Assembly (NCBI RefSeq): GCF_029892605.1
Contig: NZ_JARXWF010000010.1
Coordinates: 124,001-188,000, forward strand
DNA from: Parabacteroides sp. PM6-13
GTDB taxonomy: Bacteria > Bacteroidota > Bacteroidia > Bacteroidales > Tannerellaceae
DNA length: 64,000 nucleotides
Direction: 5' to 3'
Below, piece after piece: positions 42,507-50,530 of this stretch. Under the pieces are notes generated by a model that did no database searches, was not told the DNA's origin, and saw only the letters and a list, made by a program, of their open reading frames with translations. A program made the translations under genes and the position numbers. The stretch's first letter is position 1. Each line of letters begins with the position of its first letter.

Positions 42507-43503
42507 TTTTTTTCTGAATTAGTAATATCAATTTAATATACATTATCCCTAACGAATGGGGTAGTTTATAAGGAAGTACTTTAAGAAAATAACTAAAAGA
42601 GTGAGCGAATAGGCTAAATTTCTTATCTGAGAAAGCAGCATCAATCTTCTTCACGCTTTGTCTTATGTAGCCTTTCTCTATATGGCAACGGATGAGTTCC
42701 TTATAGAAATAAATCCTTTGATCTGCAAGGAACTCACATAATGCAGTATCATCTTTGTGTTGGTGCTTTAAAAAAGCCGTTGACCCCATTTCCTTTAATA
42801 CAAGAAGCATACTGTCAAAATTGCGGGTAGATACTTTTTGAGTAACAGACCCTTCCCTAATACGATAAAAATAAGTATTTTCTTTACTTACACACATAGT
42901 GGAAGCATATTGTGCGATAAATAAAGACCAAAGGATATCTTCCATTTGAATAATCCCTTCATAAAACATACATTCTTTGTGCAAAAAGAGTGTTCGCTTA
43001 ACAAGCTTGTTCCATGCAGCCCCATGCCATTTTTTGCGATAAAAAGCATCCGCTATCTCTTCGCCATATATTGTAGAGGCGGAAAGTGTTATATATGGAT
43101 ACTTCTTTCGATCATTACTACCAATTAATGTATACTCTGATATAACAAGATCCGGGTTCTCCTTTATCGCCAGAGACGCCAAAACTTCAATGCTGTTCTT
43201 ATATAAAACATCATCGCTGTCTAAAAAGAAAAGATAATCCCCTGTTGCTTCCCTGATTCCACTATTTCGGGCTGCAGAGATCCCTTTGTTCACCTGATGA
43301 GAGATTATTTTTATATCATTCTTGCGCGAATGATTGTGGATAAGTGCTTCTATCTTCTCCATGCTATCATCTGGCGAAGCGTCATTGACTATCAGATATT
43401 CAATATCCTGATAGGTTTGCTCTAAAGCAGACTGCAAGCACTCCTCTATATACATAGAAACGTTGTAAACAGGAATAATTATTGAGACTTTCACCGGTTG
43501 CAC
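42499..43503 (-). CDS. Glycosyltransferase family 2
   Basis: 334 aa. GT-A fold: VSIIIPVYNVSMYIEECLQS, IEYLIVNDASPDDSMEKIE, GISAARNSGIREA and the metal-binding DxD as FFLDSDDVLY (about residue 97). It is soluble or peripherally attached via its C-terminal basic/hydrophobic stretch (LPYKLPHSLGIMYIKLILLI). It probably adds one sugar to the repeat unit. Confidence 0.9.
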   Translation of the reverse strand: MQPVKVSIIIPVYNVSMYIEECLQSALEQTYQDIEYLIVNDASPDDSMEKIEALIHNHSRKNDIKIISHQVNKGISAARNSGIREATGDYLFFLDSDDVLYKNSIEVLASLAIKENPDLVISEYTLIGSNDRKKYPYITLSASTIYGEEIADAFYRKKWHGAAWNKLVKRTLFLHKECMFYEGIIQMEDILWSLFIAQYASTMCVSKENTYFYRIREGSVTQKVSTRNFDSMLLVLKEMGSTAFLKHQHKDDTALCEFLADQRIYFYKELIRCHIEKGYIRQSVKKIDAAFSDKKFSLFAHSFSYFLKVLPYKLPHSLGIMYIKLILLIQKKND

Positions 43504-43572
43504 GTTTTTGCTTACAAAGTTAAGATTTTCAGCCGATTTTGAAAAGGCTTTTGAAGGAATGGGAATGGGTGG

Positions 43573-45018
43573 TTAGCCTTTTATCTGTCTCTTCAAAATC
43601 AAATCAACACTCTCCTTGAATATTACAGAATTACTTCTCCACATAATAAGAACATACAATACAACGGAAAGAGCTATCTTTAGAATAAATCGCCATGCCA
43701 CACTTTCGATGCCCACCGTAAGGAAATGGACACCCACAAAGATAGTAATCGTAATCAGTAGATAGGGCATCGTATCTTTCAAAATATGCTTAAGGCGCAC
43801 TGGAATAAGTGTGGAGGCATAAAAATGGGCAACTCCCAGGGAGATAAAATTGATAACCATGGCAGCAAATGCCATCCAGTAGAGACCAAAAGAAAGCATC
43901 AGGAAGGCGAAAGCAATTTGGAATATACCAAACACAAGTGATGTAACAAAAAAGAAAGAGGACTTGCCACGGCTCATAATCAGTTGATTATATAACGAAC
44001 CAAACACACCAAAAATACCACCTACACAACAGATTTGCATAATAGGAACGCAGGGAAGCCATTTTTCATTGATAACGGAAATGAATTCCTGCCCAATAAA
44101 AGCGATACCCAACATGACAGGAAAAGCCGTAAAAGCGACAAAGCGCATCATCTTACGCAAGACTTGGAGCTGACGTATTTTATCGTGCTGGATTGTGGCA
44201 AACATAGGTTGCCCTACGCTACTAACCATACGAAGCAAAATATTTGAGCCCATGCCGGCCCATTTTACTCCCTGCGAATAGACTCCTACTTCCGTTTTGG
44301 TGTAAAACCTACCTAATAAGACAGAGAATATATTTCCTTGTATCTGGTTGATAATACTTGAGAAGATCAGCTTGACACTAAAGGAGAACATCTCTTTGAT
44401 CGGAGAAAAATCGAAAGATAAGGAGGGACGGAAAGGAGAAAAGAACCAAAACAAAATGCTTCTCATTAATGCATAAACAACCATCTGAGCAACCAACGCC
44501 CAATAGGCATAGCCTTGGATAGCCATAACGACCCCGGTGCTTCCACTAATAAGGATGGATACAATATCTACAATAGCCCCCTCTTTTACCATAAGCCGAC
44601 GCGCCATGATAGTGGAGGGAGCAAAGGTGATCGCATTGAGCGGAAGGGTAAGAAATAATACACGGGCAATCAAGATCAGATCCGGTTGGTTATAGAATGC
44701 GGCAATAGCCGGAGCGCAGAAGAATAAAAGAAGGTAGAATAAAAGACTTAGGAAGAGGCTAAACCAGAAAAAGGCATTATAGTCTTTTCTATCTTCTTTT
44801 TCACGATTAATTAATGCGGCAGAGAACCCTCCCTCCTGAAGCGTATAAGCTATACCCGTAAAGATCCCCAAGAGGCCTATAACCCCATAGTCTTCCGCAG
44901 AGAGATACATCAAAAAACACACCCCCATAAAAGCCGAGATCAACTGCTGAGTACCACTACTCAATCCTCCCCAAAAGAGGCCTTTGGCTGTTTTTGTTTT
45001 TAGAGGGATTTCTTCCAT
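43573..45018 (-). CDS. Polysaccharide flippase (Wzx/MOP superfamily)
   Basis: 481 aa with about 14 hydrophobic helices across the full length. The opening AKGLFWGGLSSGTQQLISAF and YGVIGLLGIFTGIAYTLQEG are typical of polysaccharide_synt_3/WzxC-type exporters. It should flip lipid-linked repeat units across the inner membrane. No Wzy polymerase is recognised in the window. Confidence 0.88.
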   Translation of the reverse strand: MEEIPLKTKTAKGLFWGGLSSGTQQLISAFMGVCFLMYLSAEDYGVIGLLGIFTGIAYTLQEGGFSAALINREKEDRKDYNAFFWFSLFLSLLFYLLLFFCAPAIAAFYNQPDLILIARVLFLTLPLNAITFAPSTIMARRLMVKEGAIVDIVSILISGSTGVVMAIQGYAYWALVAQMVVYALMRSILFWFFSPFRPSLSFDFSPIKEMFSFSVKLIFSSIINQIQGNIFSVLLGRFYTKTEVGVYSQGVKWAGMGSNILLRMVSSVGQPMFATIQHDKIRQLQVLRKMMRFVAFTAFPVMLGIAFIGQEFISVINEKWLPCVPIMQICCVGGIFGVFGSLYNQLIMSRGKSSFFFVTSLVFGIFQIAFAFLMLSFGLYWMAFAAMVINFISLGVAHFYASTLIPVRLKHILKDTMPYLLITITIFVGVHFLTVGIESVAWRFILKIALSVVLYVLIMWRSNSVIFKESVDLILKRQIKG

Positions 45019-45029
45019 TTGACTATAAA

Positions 45030-45992
45030 TTAACGAAACCTATTTTTCAAAGGGATAACAAGGGCACATTCAAGGCGTAAATAAAGAGGTAAAGCCCAAA
45101 CAGCATTTTTTAGTAAAATGCCCTTTATTTTTTGTCCTGGCTTACTATTCTTACGTAATATCTGGGTGATTTCCTTATTCCCTTTAACTGCCTTAAAAAA
45201 TCTCATTTGCTCTTTTAAGGGCAAAGCAAGACATCTATGCATACCCGTTGATACTATATCTACAATAGATCTTTGAAAGAATAGATCCCATTTGTCTCCG
45301 GGAGTAGTATATTTTTTTATATTTTTCAATATTTCACATGCAATGAGATAATGGTGATAGTATTTTGAGAACTCAGGTGCACGGCAAATAGAGTCAGGAT
45401 TGCTTCGGTAATAGTAAACAGTTTGTTTCAAACGTCTGAAACTCTTAGCAAAACGAAAGCAACGAGGCGTAAACTCTGTATCCTCAAAAAATAGTCCTTC
45501 TATGAATTTCAGGTTATTATCGACAAGAAAAGTTCTTTTAAACAGATAAACACAGGGTGAAATACATATAAAATTTATATGAGGTTTCTCAAGAGAAACT
45601 TCTTTGAATATCTCTTTAGAAATATTATTTCCAATGGCTCCATAGAGTCCATCAAACATCACCATATCTTCGGAAAAACCAAGTGTGCTACTTAAGCAAT
45701 TTCTTTCAATCCAATCATCCGAATCGATAAACCAGATATATTCGCCTTTGGCAACTTCAATACCTCGGTTTCGGGTGGCACTTAAGCCTTTGTTCTCTTG
45801 TGATAGGACTGTAATATTCGGATATTTATCTGCATATCGCTCTAAGATAGCTAAACTTCCGTCAGGAGATCCATCATTAATCGCGATTATTTCATAGTCA
45901 GCATGCGGAATATCCTGCTCCAGGCAGCTATTGAGACACTCTTCCAAATAGGCCTCTACGTTATAAACAGGGATGATAATTGATAATTGCAT
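45030..45992 (-). CDS. Glycosyltransferase family 2
   Basis: 320 aa. LSIIIPVYNVEAYLEECLNS, YEIIAINDGSPDGSLAILE, GLSATRNRGIEVA and the DxD site WFIDSDDWIE. It is related to the GT2 gene at 42499 but divergent. It is the first gene of the leftward block; no consensus promoter is obvious upstream because the region is filled with repeats. Confidence 0.9.
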   Translation of the reverse strand: MQLSIIIPVYNVEAYLEECLNSCLEQDIPHADYEIIAINDGSPDGSLAILERYADKYPNITVLSQENKGLSATRNRGIEVAKGEYIWFIDSDDWIERNCLSSTLGFSEDMVMFDGLYGAIGNNISKEIFKEVSLEKPHINFICISPCVYLFKRTFLVDNNLKFIEGLFFEDTEFTPRCFRFAKSFRRLKQTVYYYRSNPDSICRAPEFSKYYHHYLIACEILKNIKKYTTPGDKWDLFFQRSIVDIVSTGMHRCLALPLKEQMRFFKAVKGNKEITQILRKNSKPGQKIKGILLKNAVWALPLYLRLECALVIPLKNRFR

Positions 45993-46131
45993 AATGCGTT
46001 AAGCGTTATTTATAAATATTCTGTATAGCGAACCCCTTAAACGCCATCGTATACAAGTAAATAGGCTACACCTCACAAAGATAACGCCAACAAACGAATA
46101 TTATTCCCTCTTCCGGCAAATTTTAAGAGAT

Positions 46132-46353
46132 GGGACTGACTCAAAAGTAGCGGACAACTATCTAAAGTTCCTCTCCTGGTCAGGAGAGGGGGACCGCTGC
46201 TCGCAGCGGTGGAGAGGTTGATATTGTTTGTAAATAATAGTATATCAAAGTAATACAAGTAAAGACAACCACTCCACCCCCGCAAGCGGCGGTCCCCCTC
46301 GCCTGACCAGGCGAGGAGCCAAGATACTGAATTCGCTACTTTTGGGTTAGCCC
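46132..46353. repeat. Large imperfect inverted repeat (~88-bp arms)
   Basis: Arms 46132-46220 and 46266-46353 pair at roughly three bases in four. They start GACTGACTCAAAAGTAGCG and end CGCTACTTTTGGGTTAG. Nested hairpins inside each arm are CTCCTGGTCAGGAG and CGCCTGACCAGGCG. Outer ends resemble those of the repeat at 54349-54427. Confidence 0.75.
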
Positions 46354-46398
46354 CAGGGGTTGACTAAAAGACACGTTACCTTGAACAGATGAACCGCC

Positions 46399-46480
46399 AT
46401 CACTTCCCCCTATACACCCTCTCGATGATATCCACTACCTTCATGCCATCGTGCATGCCGGTGGTTATGGGCGGAGCCTT
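46399..46480 (-). pseudogene. Duplicated 3' end of the Gfo/Idh/MocA dehydrogenase gene
   Basis: 46399-46471 matches the last 73 bases of the intact gene (from 46704) with two mismatches. It then jumps to GGGCGGAGCCTT, which in the intact gene lies about 62 bases further in (46836-46847), and homology ends. So it is a recently made, internally deleted remnant. Confidence 0.85.
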
Positions 46481-46565
46481 ATTATATCCATACTGTCAAT
46501 ATAGTCGTAAAGTGCTTAGACTTATGTTATTTTACCTTGAGACATCCCCTTTTTTACTATTTTCC

Positions 46566-46596
46566 GTTGCTTTTTGTTACTTTTTTACTATATTTG
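46566..46596 (+). promoter_or_regulatory. Promoter of the small-RNA candidate
   Basis: GTTG (46566-46569), 19 bases, TATATTTG (46589-46596). The -33 has one mismatch to TTTG. Confidence 0.6.
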
Positions 46597-46600
46597 CGTA

Positions 46601-46672
46601 GTGTTAGTAATAACACAAACCCCTCTTGGATGAGAAATGCCAAGATCCCAACCACCTTCGGGTGGTTTTTTT
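46601..46672 (+). ncRNA. Candidate structured small RNA with three stem-loops
   Basis: About 70 nt starting 5-7 bases after a good -7 box. Stem 1 is GTGTTAGTAATAACAC (46601-46616). Stem 2 joins TCTTGG (46624-46629) to CCAAGA (46640-46645). Stem 3 is AACCACCTTCGGGTGGTT (46650-46667) followed by seven T, an intrinsic terminator on the + strand. No + strand protein gene precedes the terminator. The Bacteroidales-1 and other Bacteroidales RNA families should be compared; I cannot assign one. Confidence 0.5.
46650..46672 (+). terminator. Strong intrinsic terminator, + strand
   Basis: AACCACC-TTCG-GGTGGTT stem with a tetraloop and a T tract to 46672. The minus strand side has no T tract, so it does not serve the converging dehydrogenase gene. 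Confidence 0.85.
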
Positions 46673-46704
46673 ATTTAATGCAATGGAAAACGGAAAAGGC
46701 ACAA

Positions 46705-47724
46705 TCACTTCCCCCTATACACCCTCTCAATGATATCCACCACCTTCATGCCATCGTGCATGCCGGTGGTTATGGGGTGGGTATCTGGGGCGGTAAGGAC
46801 TTCGACTACGTTGCGGATCACGAAGTTATGGTTCTGGGCGGAGCCTTTGTAGGGGCCGTAGTCGTTGCCGGGGTTGGTGGGAGCCAAGATGGGCATGTCG
46901 TAGTCCTCGATATGGCAGTATTCTACTTCGTTCATGTATTGCCCGCCTACTTTGATACTTCCTTTTTCGGCGACGATTGTGAGGCTGCTCTCCAGGTTGC
47001 GGTTCCATACCGCTGTGGAGTAGTTGAGGCTGCCCATGCCTCCGTTTACGAAGTCGAAACTGATGATACCGGAGTCTTCAAAGTCGGTCAGTCCGGCGTG
47101 ATTGAAATCGGCGAAGCGCGCTTGCAGGTTGGTGATATCGCCAAAGAGCCAGTACATGATATCAATGAAGTGGGAAAATTGCGTAAACAAAGTGCCTCCA
47201 TCCAACCGGGCATCACCATGCCAGCCGCCCGGTTTGTAATAGCGTTCGTCGCGGTTCCAGTAACAGTTGAGCTGTACCAGATAGATATCGCCCAACCGTC
47301 CGGAGTCGACCATCTCCTTCAACCAGACGGAAGGGGGAGAATAGCGGTTTTGCATCACGCAAAAGACCTTTTTATCCAGTTTTTCCGAGGTGGAAATGAT
47401 CTTTTCGGCATCAGCTTTAGTAAGCGCCATCGGTTTCTCAATGACTACATGATGTCCGGTTTCCATTCCCCGGACAGCCATTTCCGCATGCAGACCGTTC
47501 GGGGTGCATACATTCAATACGTCGAAAGAGATATCGCTATCCAACAGCTCTTCCAACGAAGAATAGAAAGATACATCATAGGCTTCAATGCCCAACTCTT
47601 CCTTGGGACGGATATCGCATAAGGCCACCAGCTCGGCACCGGCATCCCGCGTAATCATTTCGGCATGTCGCTTGCCAATATGTCCGCATCCCACGACCGC
47701 GAAGCGGATTGTATTACATTCCAT
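46705..47724 (-). CDS. Gfo/Idh/MocA-family dehydrogenase (WbpB/WlbA-like)
   Basis: 339 aa from the ATG at 47724; the longer start at 47763 would overlap the aminotransferase gene further. The Rossmann motif FAVVGCGHIGKRHAEMI is at the N-terminus, with the sugar-dehydrogenase EKPMALTKADAEKI and GGWHGDARLDGGTLFTQFSH. The combination with a DegT aminotransferase is the WbpB/WbpE pair that makes a 3-amino sugar from UDP-GlcNAcA (3-oxidation then transamination). It overlaps the aminotransferase gene by 11 bases. Confidence 0.87.
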   Translation of the reverse strand: MECNTIRFAVVGCGHIGKRHAEMITRDAGAELVALCDIRPKEELGIEAYDVSFYSSLEELLDSDISFDVLNVCTPNGLHAEMAVRGMETGHHVVIEKPMALTKADAEKIISTSEKLDKKVFCVMQNRYSPPSVWLKEMVDSGRLGDIYLVQLNCYWNRDERYYKPGGWHGDARLDGGTLFTQFSHFIDIMYWLFGDITNLQARFADFNHAGLTDFEDSGIISFDFVNGGMGSLNYSTAVWNRNLESSLTIVAEKGSIKVGGQYMNEVEYCHIEDYDMPILAPTNPGNDYGPYKGSAQNHNFVIRNVVEVLTAPDTHPITTGMHDGMKVVDIIERVYRGK

Positions 47725-48874
47725 AAAACGCTTTGATTGCTTCAATAATATAGGTTTGCTCATCTTCCTTCATTTCCGTATGGATAGGGATGGATAATAC
47801 ATCTTTGGCTAAATAGCCTGATTCATCTCGTCTTTTCTCATCTGCAAAACACACCAGTTCCTTATAGGCATGCTGCTTATATACCGGAAGCGGATAATAA
47901 ACCATAGAAGGGATATGACGTTCGGCAAGATGTTTTTTCAATTTATCACGGGCATCACTTCCTAATACCTGAAGAGTGTACTGATGATACACATGGGTGG
48001 TATAGTCGGAAACAATAGGCAATAGGAGCCTATCCGTTTCTTCTTCTACAACACTTAACTCTTCATCATAACGTTTGGCAATCTGTTGACGGTGGGCATT
48101 GAACTCATCCAGGTGTCTTAGTTTCACCTGCAGAATAGCTGCCTGCAAGGTATCCAGCCGGGAATTACATCCGACTATCTCATGATTATATTTCCCCGCC
48201 TGTCCATGATTAGCTATTTTTTGTAACCGACCGGCCAACTCCGGATCGGAAGTGATCATTGCTCCCCCGTCGCCATAACAGGCTAATGGCTTGGAAGGAA
48301 AGAAAGAGGTGGTGCCAATATGCCCCATCGTGCCGGCATAATGCTTTGTTCCGTCGGTAAAGGTACAGATGGCTCCCATCGACTGAGCATTGTCTTCAAT
48401 AACATAAAGCTGATGATCGGAAGCAATTTGCAGAATAGTTTCCATATCACAGCACTGCCCAAACAGATGAACGGCGATAATAGCTTTTGTTTTGGGGTTG
48501 ATAACCTTTTCAATCAACGTTTCATCTATATTGAACGTGAGCGAATCGACATCGACCAATACCGGTGTAAGCCCTAACATAACCACCACCTCGACCGCCG
48601 CTATATAGGTAAACGAAGGTACAATCACCTCATCGCCGGGCTTCAATCCGAGCGCCATCAGGGCAATTTGCAACGCATCTGTCCCGTTTCCGCACGGGAT
48701 CACATGGGGTACCTGCAGATAACTCGCCAATTGGCCGACGAATTCCTTCACCTGCGGCCCGTTGATAAACGCCGAGGAATCGATCACCGATTGCATAGCC
48801 TCATCGATCTCCGGCTTTAGTCGAAGATATTGGCCATGCAGATCGACCATTTGAATAGTATGGGGATATGTCAT
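47714..48874 (-). CDS. DegT/DnrJ/EryC1/StrS sugar aminotransferase (WbpE-like)
   Basis: 386 aa PLP enzyme. Landmarks are MVDLHGQYLRLKPEIDEAMQ, the PLP pocket GNGTDALQIALMALG, EDNAQSMGA and the lysine motif FFPSKPLACYGDGGAMIT. With the dehydrogenase downstream it should aminate a 3-keto UDP-sugar for the surface polysaccharide. An N-acetyltransferase (WbpD-like), expected to complete the route, is not in the window. Confidence 0.9.
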   Translation of the reverse strand: MTYPHTIQMVDLHGQYLRLKPEIDEAMQSVIDSSAFINGPQVKEFVGQLASYLQVPHVIPCGNGTDALQIALMALGLKPGDEVIVPSFTYIAAVEVVVMLGLTPVLVDVDSLTFNIDETLIEKVINPKTKAIIAVHLFGQCCDMETILQIASDHQLYVIEDNAQSMGAICTFTDGTKHYAGTMGHIGTTSFFPSKPLACYGDGGAMITSDPELAGRLQKIANHGQAGKYNHEIVGCNSRLDTLQAAILQVKLRHLDEFNAHRQQIAKRYDEELSVVEEETDRLLLPIVSDYTTHVYHQYTLQVLGSDARDKLKKHLAERHIPSMVYYPLPVYKQHAYKELVCFADEKRRDESGYLAKDVLSIPIHTEMKEDEQTYIIEAIKAFYGM

Positions 48875-48925
48875 ATTTTTAGAACGGAAAGGGGGGTAAG
48901 ATATTGTTAAAAGAGATAGGGATAA

Positions 48926-49501
48926 TTAGGCCATCTCACGATAGAGTTGGCGAATCATTGTTTCAAATTCACCTATCGATTGCACGATATCATCTTCGGT
49001 AAATTCATCCTTTATATAATAAGAAAGGCAGAACGCTTTGTCTTTTCTCCTTTCTGTCAGGGATTTTGCATTGAGATTGAAGGTTGTTATTGTTTTCTCT
49101 CCTTTAGCCGTTAAAGGATTAACCTTTCCTGTAGAGGTAAACTCGATATGCCCTGCTGCGGATTCCTCCACAGGATTTATCAGATCTCCATACTCTCCGC
49201 TCGTTATTACCTTGTCTTTATGTTTTGCTCCATACTCTTCTGAGTTGCAGGAAACAAGTAAATTAGCATAATCAAAAGTCAATTTAGGGAAATGATCTCT
49301 TTTTCGGAAATGGTCGATATGACAGTTTTTGTTGAAGTCAGGCAATCGGATCTCCGTATACGCGCAAACACCTTCCTGCTCGTTTAGTATATGCGCGCGC
49401 AAATCAGCCCGGATGGGAGTAATATCTTCCCATCGTTCCGGTTTATTCTCTCTGATATAAGCAGAAAAGAAGGAAGGAGCCTCTTTATCAATTCGCTTCA
49501 T
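48926..49501 (-). CDS. ptuB: HNH nuclease of the TIGR02646/PtuB type
   Basis: 191 aa. The HNH core is CAYTEIRL (Cys 46) followed by CHIDHFRKRDHFPKLTFDYA (residues 60-79) and NLLVSC. This matches the family of putative HNH effectors paired with ABC-like ATPases in Septu and in retron Ec78-type systems. One Cys of the usual CxxC is Thr here and the second knuckle reads SCNSE, so the structural zinc site seems altered while the catalytic His-Asp-His region is kept. It overlaps the ATPase gene by 14 bases. It is predicted to cleave nucleic acid when triggered by infection. Confidence 0.8.
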   Translation of the reverse strand: MKRIDKEAPSFFSAYIRENKPERWEDITPIRADLRAHILNEQEGVCAYTEIRLPDFNKNCHIDHFRKRDHFPKLTFDYANLLVSCNSEEYGAKHKDKVITSGEYGDLINPVEESAAGHIEFTSTGKVNPLTAKGEKTITTFNLNAKSLTERRKDKAFCLSYYIKDEFTEDDIVQSIGEFETMIRQLYREMA

Positions 49502-50513
49502 TTTTTTTCTTTTTGCGGAGTATTTCCAAGCGTATCAAAACAAGATTCTTATCTGAATAACCCAAAGTTGCTTCCATTTCCTGCATAAGGCTTTGGAAAG
49601 AGTCTGTTTCATATTCTTCCTTTTCTACCATTTCTTCTAACTGCTGAAGTTTCTTTTCCACTTCAGGCACACGCAAACTGTGTACGCCTTGAATCTCCAG
49701 CAATACTTTTTCCACCGTCCAGCCATAAGGACCTTCGCTGCATTCCATTGCTTTTATTGTTCCCTCTTCGGTACGAACAAGCAGGCGCAACTCCTCTGTA
49801 TGTACAGAAGAGATAATCTGCGGTGAATGGGTTGCAATGATAAATTGGCAGTCATTTTCTTTCGCGCAGCGGCGAAGAACGGGGATTAGATTGGATTGCC
49901 AAGAAGGATGCAATGACTCTTCCGGTTCATCCATCAGGATCACTTTCCCTTTCATCTCATCGGTAAACAAGGGGAATACCTTACCTAATATCTGTTTTTC
50001 ACCATCGGAAAGGCCGTTTATATCAAATTTCTGACCTTGCGCATTTGTAAATATAAGCTGTCGGTCACGATTCATTCCCCAAAAGCGAGTGCCCAACTGA
50101 AAGTCAGATAGAATATCGTCAATCATTTGTTGGATATCAGCATAAGCCTCAAAACTTGTTTTGCCATCTTCAAGAACGAGCTTATCCACATAGCGGGAGA
50201 TAAAGTCTATTAACTTATCTATTTGTATGGTAGATGCTGGTAAAAACGAAATTTCAGCATGATTATAATCGGCAAATACAGGAATTTGTAGTTTTGCCTC
50301 TTCTCCTGAATGCACATAGGTAACAACCCCTCCGTTATCTTTACCTAAATGCATTTCCGCCGGACTCAACACCTCCTTTAGCAACGTCGTCTTCCCCGTT
50401 CCATTCACTCCTGTTATCACAATAATATCCGCAGGCACGTTGTTCACACAAAAGTCGATATCAAAATCCTGAAAGATTTTATACGAATCAATATGGAGAT
50501 GTTTGAGTTTCAT
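49488..50513 (-). CDS. ptuA: ABC-type AAA ATPase of the PtuA type
   Basis: 341 aa. Walker A GVNGTGKTT (35-43), signature LSDGEKQ (168-174), Walker B VILMDEPEES (191-200) and switch His in IIATHS (H229): an SMC/OLD-like ATPase with a short insert and no TOPRIM domain. The C-terminal 80 residues are acidic helices. The overlapping HNH gene identifies the pair as Septu-like. No reverse transcriptase is near, so it is not a retron. It starts 17 bases after the metG stop and may share its transcript. Confidence 0.82.
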   Translation of the reverse strand: MKLKHLHIDSYKIFQDFDIDFCVNNVPADIIVITGVNGTGKTTLLKEVLSPAEMHLGKDNGGVVTYVHSGEEAKLQIPVFADYNHAEISFLPASTIQIDKLIDFISRYVDKLVLEDGKTSFEAYADIQQMIDDILSDFQLGTRFWGMNRDRQLIFTNAQGQKFDINGLSDGEKQILGKVFPLFTDEMKGKVILMDEPEESLHPSWQSNLIPVLRRCAKENDCQFIIATHSPQIISSVHTEELRLLVRTEEGTIKAMECSEGPYGWTVEKVLLEIQGVHSLRVPEVEKKLQQLEEMVEKEEYETDSFQSLMQEMEATLGYSDKNLVLIRLEILRKKKKNEAN

Positions 50514-50530
50514 AATATGATAGTATTAAC

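Larger units (their letters stand above)
45993..46704. other. 712-base intergenic region: palindromes, duplicated gene end and an RNA candidate
   Basis: It contains a large inverted repeat (46132-46353), a duplicated 3' end of the neighbouring dehydrogenase gene (46399-46480), and a promoter-stem-loops-terminator unit (46566-46672). No protein gene is credible. Confidence 0.75.

Noticed and set aside
46073-46285. 70-codon minus-strand reading frame in the intergenic palindrome
   Set aside because: It runs through the inverted repeat and has no similarity, start signal or coding bias.
46537-47622. Long + strand reading frame across the dehydrogenase gene
   Set aside because: It is the antisense shadow of the Gfo/Idh/MocA gene, whose minus-strand product has clear motifs. 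The same holds for other long opposite-strand frames, for example 30590-31606 opposite rluD.
48926-50513. Retron type I effector genes
   Set aside because: There is no reverse transcriptase or msr/msd-like repeat next to the ATPase/HNH pair; metG and a sugar aminotransferase flank it.
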